Source: an uncultured Collinsella sp.
GTDB lineage: Bacteria; Actinomycetota; Coriobacteriia; Coriobacteriales; Coriobacteriaceae
Length of the DNA: 7,939 nucleotides
NCBI GenBank assembly: GCA_900551605.1
Contig: URWS01000056.1
Span: forward strand, 1 to 7,939
Reading direction: 5' to 3'
Both the position numbers and the translations under genes were made by a program. This document shows positions 5,526 to 7,939 of the stretch, piece after piece. Positions within the stretch are counted from its first letter, which is position 1, and every line of letters starts with the position of its first letter. A model generated the notes under the pieces. The model was not told the DNA's origin. It did no database searches and saw nothing but the letters and a program-made list of their open reading frames with translations.

Positions 5526-6797
5526 CTAATCCCTCTTGAATAGGTCGCGGGTATACACCTTGCCGGCAACATCGGCCAGATCGTCGCTCCACCGGTTGGC
5601 AATGATCACGTCGCACTCGGCCTTGAACCTCTCAAGGTCATGCGTCACCTCGGAACCGAAGAATTCCGGCGCGTCCAGCGTTGGCTCGTAGACAACGACC
5701 GGCACTCCCTTGGCCTTCACGCGCTTCATAACGCCCTGGATGGAACTGGCGCGGAAATTGTCGGAGTTCGACTTCATGGTCAGGCGGTACACGCCCGCCA
5801 CGGGCTTCTCCTTGCCTTCGTATACCTTGTCCCACAGCAGTTGCAGTACCTCGTCTGCAATGTAGTCCTTGCGAGTGCGGTTGGCATCGACGATGGCCTC
5901 GATAAGGTTCTGAGGCACGTCCTTATAGTTGGCCAGCAACTGCTTGGTGTCCTTGGGCAGGCAGTAGCCGCCGTAGCCGAAGGAGGGGTTGTTGTAGTGG
6001 GAGCCAATGCGGGGCTCTAGGCACACGCCATCGATGACGTCCTTGGTGTTGAGTCCCCTCATCTCGCAGTAAGTGTCCAGCTCATTGAAGTACGCCACGC
6101 GAAGTGCCAGGTAGGTGTTGGCGAACAGCTTCACGGCCTCCGCCTCGGTGGTACCAAGAACGAGCTGCGGGATGCCCGTCGTGCCATCAGGGTTGGTGCG
6201 CTCAAGCTCGGCGGGGCCGACGCCTTGGGCGAGCAGCCCAGCAAACGTCTTTGCGGCCTTCACAGCTTCCTCGTCGTCCTTGGGCGCGCCCACAACGATG
6301 CGGCTAGGGTGCAAATTATCGTAGAGCGCCTTGCTCTCTCGAAGGAACTCGGGGCTGAAGATGATGCGGCTGTCGCCAAGCGTCTCGCGAAGCGACGAAG
6401 TGTAACCCACAGGGATGGTCGACTTGATGACAATCCAGGCCGTCGGGTTCACCGAGCGGATTGCCGAAATTGCGGCTTCAACAGACGAGGTGTCGAAAAA
6501 GTTGCGGTCCGAGTCGTAGTTCGTTGGCGTGGCCACGATGGCGAAATCCGCGCCTGTATAGGCCTCGGCGACGTCCACGGTTGCATGCAGGTCGAGCTTC
6601 CTCGTGCCCGCCTTAGCCTCGGCCAGGAAGAGCTCAATCTCGTCGTCCTGGATGGGCGACTGAAAAGCGTTAATCTTCTCTACCTTCTCGGAGACGATGT
6701 CGAGCGCGCGCACCTCGTTGTGCTGCGAGAGCAGAACGGCCAACGAGAGCCCCACATAGCCGGTGCCGGCGACTGCTATCTTCATTTTTTCGGACAT
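5526..6797 (-). CDS. ugd: UDP-glucose 6-dehydrogenase
   Basis: This enzyme oxidises UDP-glucose to UDP-glucuronate in two NAD+-dependent steps in the cytoplasm. The 423-residue protein has the NAD-binding loop GTGYVG (11-16) after MKIAVA, KSTIPVG (125-131), FSPEFLRE (147-154), the central helix with [20 protein letters not shown] (220-239), and the catalytic segment [11 protein letters not shown] (274-284), in which C279 is the nucleophile and K223 and D283 the usual partners. The C-terminal domain, with [12 protein letters not shown] (341-352), is complete. Length is normal (390-450). The frame could open at 6827, but ATG 6795-6797 is preceded by AAAGG at 9 bases and places the Rossmann start close to the N-terminus; ATG 6785 is a second option. 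It follows the family 2 transferase after 43 bases with no terminator seen, and precedes a glycosyltransferase by 5 bases. It supplies the uronate donor for this locus. Confidence 0.95.
   Translation of the reverse strand: MSEKMKIAVAGTGYVGLSLAVLLSQHNEVRALDIVSEKVEKINAFQSPIQDDEIELFLAEAKAGTRKLDLHATVDVAEAYTGADFAIVATPTNYDSDRNFFDTSSVEAAISAIRSVNPTAWIVIKSTIPVGYTSSLRETLGDSRIIFSPEFLRESKALYDNLHPSRIVVGAPKDDEEAVKAAKTFAGLLAQGVGPAELERTNPDGTTGIPQLVLGTTEAEAVKLFANTYLALRVAYFNELDTYCEMRGLNTKDVIDGVCLEPRIGSHYNNPSFGYGGYCLPKDTKQLLANYKDVPQNLIEAIVDANRTRKDYIADEVLQLLWDKVYEGKEKPVAGVYRLTMKSNSDNFRASSIQGVMKRVKAKGVPVVVYEPTLDAPEFFGSEVTHDLERFKAECDVIIANRWSDDLADVAGKVYTRDLFKRD
5531..5537 (-). promoter_or_regulatory. Ribosome binding site that decides the GTG start at 5520
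   Basis: On the minus strand it reads AAGAGGG, 10 bases before GTG 5518-5520, and lies in the last codons of ugd. No ATG, GTG or TTG in the right frame lies closer, so the glycosyltransferase probably starts at this GTG and not at the upstream ATG inside ugd. Confidence 0.6.
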
Positions 6798-6806
6798 ATC
6801 ATTCAA

Positions 6807-6811
6807 CCTTT
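6807..6811 (-). promoter_or_regulatory. Ribosome binding site of ugd
   Basis: On the minus strand it reads AAAGG, 9 bases before ATG 6795-6797. It favours that start over the ATG at 6827, which lies upstream of the site. Confidence 0.55.
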
Positions 6812-6840
6812 CGTTAAGAGCAGGCACACATATGAAATAG

Positions 6841-7758
6841 TTAGGATTTCGCCTTGCCGAAGAACTTCAGCGCCTCAGAGACGCAGGCGGCGGGCGATGA
6901 GGCAATGGCCTTTAAGGCGTAAATCACAGCCTGGCCTGGCTGGTTGCTGCGCTTCATAGCGAAGGCGAGCACGGCGTTGTGGCGAAATTCGATGTAGCGC
7001 ACATCCTTCTTGCTGAGGCGCGGGTAGTAGCCGCGCACCACCTCGTGCCTTGCGACCTCGCCGTTTACCTTGTTCTTGCCAAGCGAGAGCCTCTCGCCGG
7101 AATGGAGGTACTGCCTCACGTGCACCTCGGGCATGTAGCCCATGTGGGCGCCAGCCTCTATGCAGCGCAGCATCAGCCACCAGTCTTGGCCGGTCGCCAC
7201 CTCGCCGAAACCCTCAGTGCGGTCGAACAGGTCGCGCCTGAGCATATAGATGGCCGTTGGGCTTATCGGCGTTAGGAGGTGCGCGCGCAGCAGACCCTCG
7301 GTGGAGAAGTCCTCGCAATGGTCGAGCCTGCGGTGCTCCACAAGCCGGCCACGTTCGTCATACCACGAGACATCCTGCCAGCTCATGTCGAGGGAGTTTT
7401 CCTGCATGAAGGCGACCTGGGTGGACACCTTGTCAGGCAGGAACTCGTCGTCATCGTCGAGGAACGTGAGGTACTCGCCCGTCGCCTGGCGGCAGGCGTA
7501 GTTGCGCGCCGCCCCGCCGCCGGTCTGGCCGGAGGTGTGCAGCAGCCTAAAGTGCGGAAGGCTCGCGGCATAGGGGGCGACCGCCGCGTCAGTCTCGGCG
7601 CTTTCCGGCCACTCCGGCCGATTGTCGCTCACTACAATCAGTTCGATGTTCTCCGCGCCGTAGTCCTGCGCGGCGATTGAGTCCAGGGCCACGCGAATCC
7701 TGTCAGAGCGCTTGTAGGTCGGCACCACGATCGAGACGAGGGGTTTGTCAGCACTCAT
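6841..7758 (-). CDS. Family 2 (GT-A) glycosyltransferase
   Basis: This 305-residue inverting-type glycosyltransferase begins with the GT2 opening strand [12 protein letters not shown] (6-17), followed by LIVVSDN (40-46), [10 protein letters not shown] (79-88), the DXD-type metal site [12 protein letters not shown] (99-110), and GQDWWLML (190-197), whose D192 is the likely catalytic base. The C-terminal about 80 residues are basic and helical, with no clear membrane span, so it is probably cytoplasmic and membrane-associated by contact. It probably adds an early sugar to the primed lipid carrier, since it directly follows the initiating transferase gene. The ATG 7756-7758 is supported by GGGAGG 6 bases upstream. 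The stop is TAA at 6841-6843. Donor and linkage are not readable from sequence. Confidence 0.92.
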   Translation of the reverse strand: MSADKPLVSIVVPTYKRSDRIRVALDSIAAQDYGAENIELIVVSDNRPEWPESAETDAAVAPYAASLPHFRLLHTSGQTGGGAARNYACRQATGEYLTFLDDDDEFLPDKVSTQVAFMQENSLDMSWQDVSWYDERGRLVEHRRLDHCEDFSTEGLLRAHLLTPISPTAIYMLRRDLFDRTEGFGEVATGQDWWLMLRCIEAGAHMGYMPEVHVRQYLHSGERLSLGKNKVNGEVARHEVVRGYYPRLSKKDVRYIEFRHNAVLAFAMKRSNQPGQAVIYALKAIASSPAACVSEALKFFGKAKS

Positions 7759-7761
7759 GCG

Positions 7762-7939
7762 CTACCTCCCCGTCTTCTTCTTGCCGAACATGACGCCAAA
7801 GGTCTTGAAGAAGACCTTCCAGTCTGCCTTGAGGCTGGCACCCTTCGCGTAGGCAAGCTCGAACTCCTGGCGCAGGCCGTTCTCGAAGGTCGCGAGGTTG
7901 CGCGGGCCCGACTGCCAGGCACCGGTAATGCCCTGCGGG
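7762..7939 (-). CDS. Polyprenyl-phosphate sugar-1-phosphate transferase, C-terminal 58 residues only
   Basis: The window edge cuts this gene; the visible frame ends at TAG 7762-7764. The fragment begins PQGITGAWQSGPRN, matching the PGITGxWQVxGRN motif near the end of bacterial sugar transferases (WbaP/WcaJ/CpsE type). It continues with FENGLRQEFELAYAKGASLK and DWKVFFKTFGVM, the equivalent of the family's tail xYxxxxSlxlDxkIlxkTxxVV. It ends in a basic tail KKKTGR, with no room for further domains. These membrane-bound enzymes transfer a sugar phosphate from a UDP-sugar to undecaprenyl phosphate and so start the repeat unit. The sugar cannot be inferred from this part. Its stop is 3 bases before the family 2 transferase start, so the two genes are surely co-transcribed. 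Confidence 0.88.
   Translation of the reverse strand, partial: PQGITGAWQSGPRNLATFENGLRQEFELAYAKGASLKADWKVFFKTFGVMFGKKKTGR
7765..7770 (-). promoter_or_regulatory. Ribosome binding site of the family 2 glycosyltransferase
   Basis: On the minus strand it reads GGGAGG, 6 bases before ATG 7756-7758. It lies in the last codons of the upstream sugar transferase and directly abuts that gene's stop. Confidence 0.75.

Noticed and set aside
4963..5529. Plus-strand open frame of 188 codons starting inside the palindrome
   Set aside because: It is antisense to a well-supported GT4 gene, with no ribosome binding site or family-like sequence. The repeated palindrome arms supply its ATGs.
5521..5616. N-terminal extension of the GT4 to the ATG at 5616
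   Set aside because: It would overlap ugd by about 90 bases and encode an Arg/Cys-rich stretch unlike GT4 starts. GTG 5520 has a suitably placed AAGAGGG.
6225..6959. Long plus-strand open frame of 244 codons opposite ugd
   Set aside because: It lies wholly antisense to ugd and the family 2 transferase, has an Arg/Val/Gly-rich shadow composition and no recognisable motif. High-GC codon bias explains it.

Overview
The window is one end of an assembled contig from a moderately GC-rich bacterium. It carries the downstream half of an exopolysaccharide or capsule biosynthesis locus. All eight genes lie on the minus strand, so the locus is read from the right edge to the left. Composition, protein style and gene set fit a Coriobacteriia-type actinobacterium (for example Collinsella or Olsenella), but this is an inference from sequence character, not a proven assignment. 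The first 49 bases are not genomic. They are an Illumina Nextera i7 adapter left on the contig end.

Layout in transcription order: (1) C-terminal 58 residues of a polyprenyl-phosphate sugar-1-phosphate transferase, the initiating enzyme (7939-7762); (2) a GT-A family 2 glycosyltransferase (7758-6841); (3) UDP-glucose 6-dehydrogenase, which makes UDP-glucuronate (6797-5526); (4) a GT-B family 4 glycosyltransferase with a GTG start (5520-4228); (5) a protein with the D-glucuronyl C5-epimerase C-terminal domain (4231-3281); (6) a second family 4 glycosyltransferase (3284-2181); (7) an EpsG/Wzy-type membrane polymerase (2184-1096); then a hairpin and a 143-base AT-rich gap; (8) a TupA-like ATP-grasp protein cut off by the contig end (952-50). 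Genes 4-7 are joined by three successive 4-base ATGA overlaps. GC content falls by eye from about 60% or more at the right to about 50% in the polymerase gene and its left neighbour.

Inferred pathway: the initiating transferase loads the first sugar on undecaprenyl phosphate, and the family 2 and family 4 transferases extend the repeat unit. Ugd supplies UDP-GlcA for a uronic acid residue, and the epimerase-like protein may convert D-GlcA to L-IdoA in the lipid-linked glycan. The EpsG-like protein polymerises the unit. The ATP-grasp enzyme may attach an amino acid or a similar group. A Wzx flippase is not in the window.

Most notable points: the pairing of Ugd with a glucuronyl C5-epimerase-like protein, which suggests an iduronate-containing bacterial glycan; a 70-base double palindrome in the coding sequence of the first family 4 glycosyltransferase, where two perfect 19-bp hairpins share a middle arm; and the adapter, which would add a false tail to the ATP-grasp protein.
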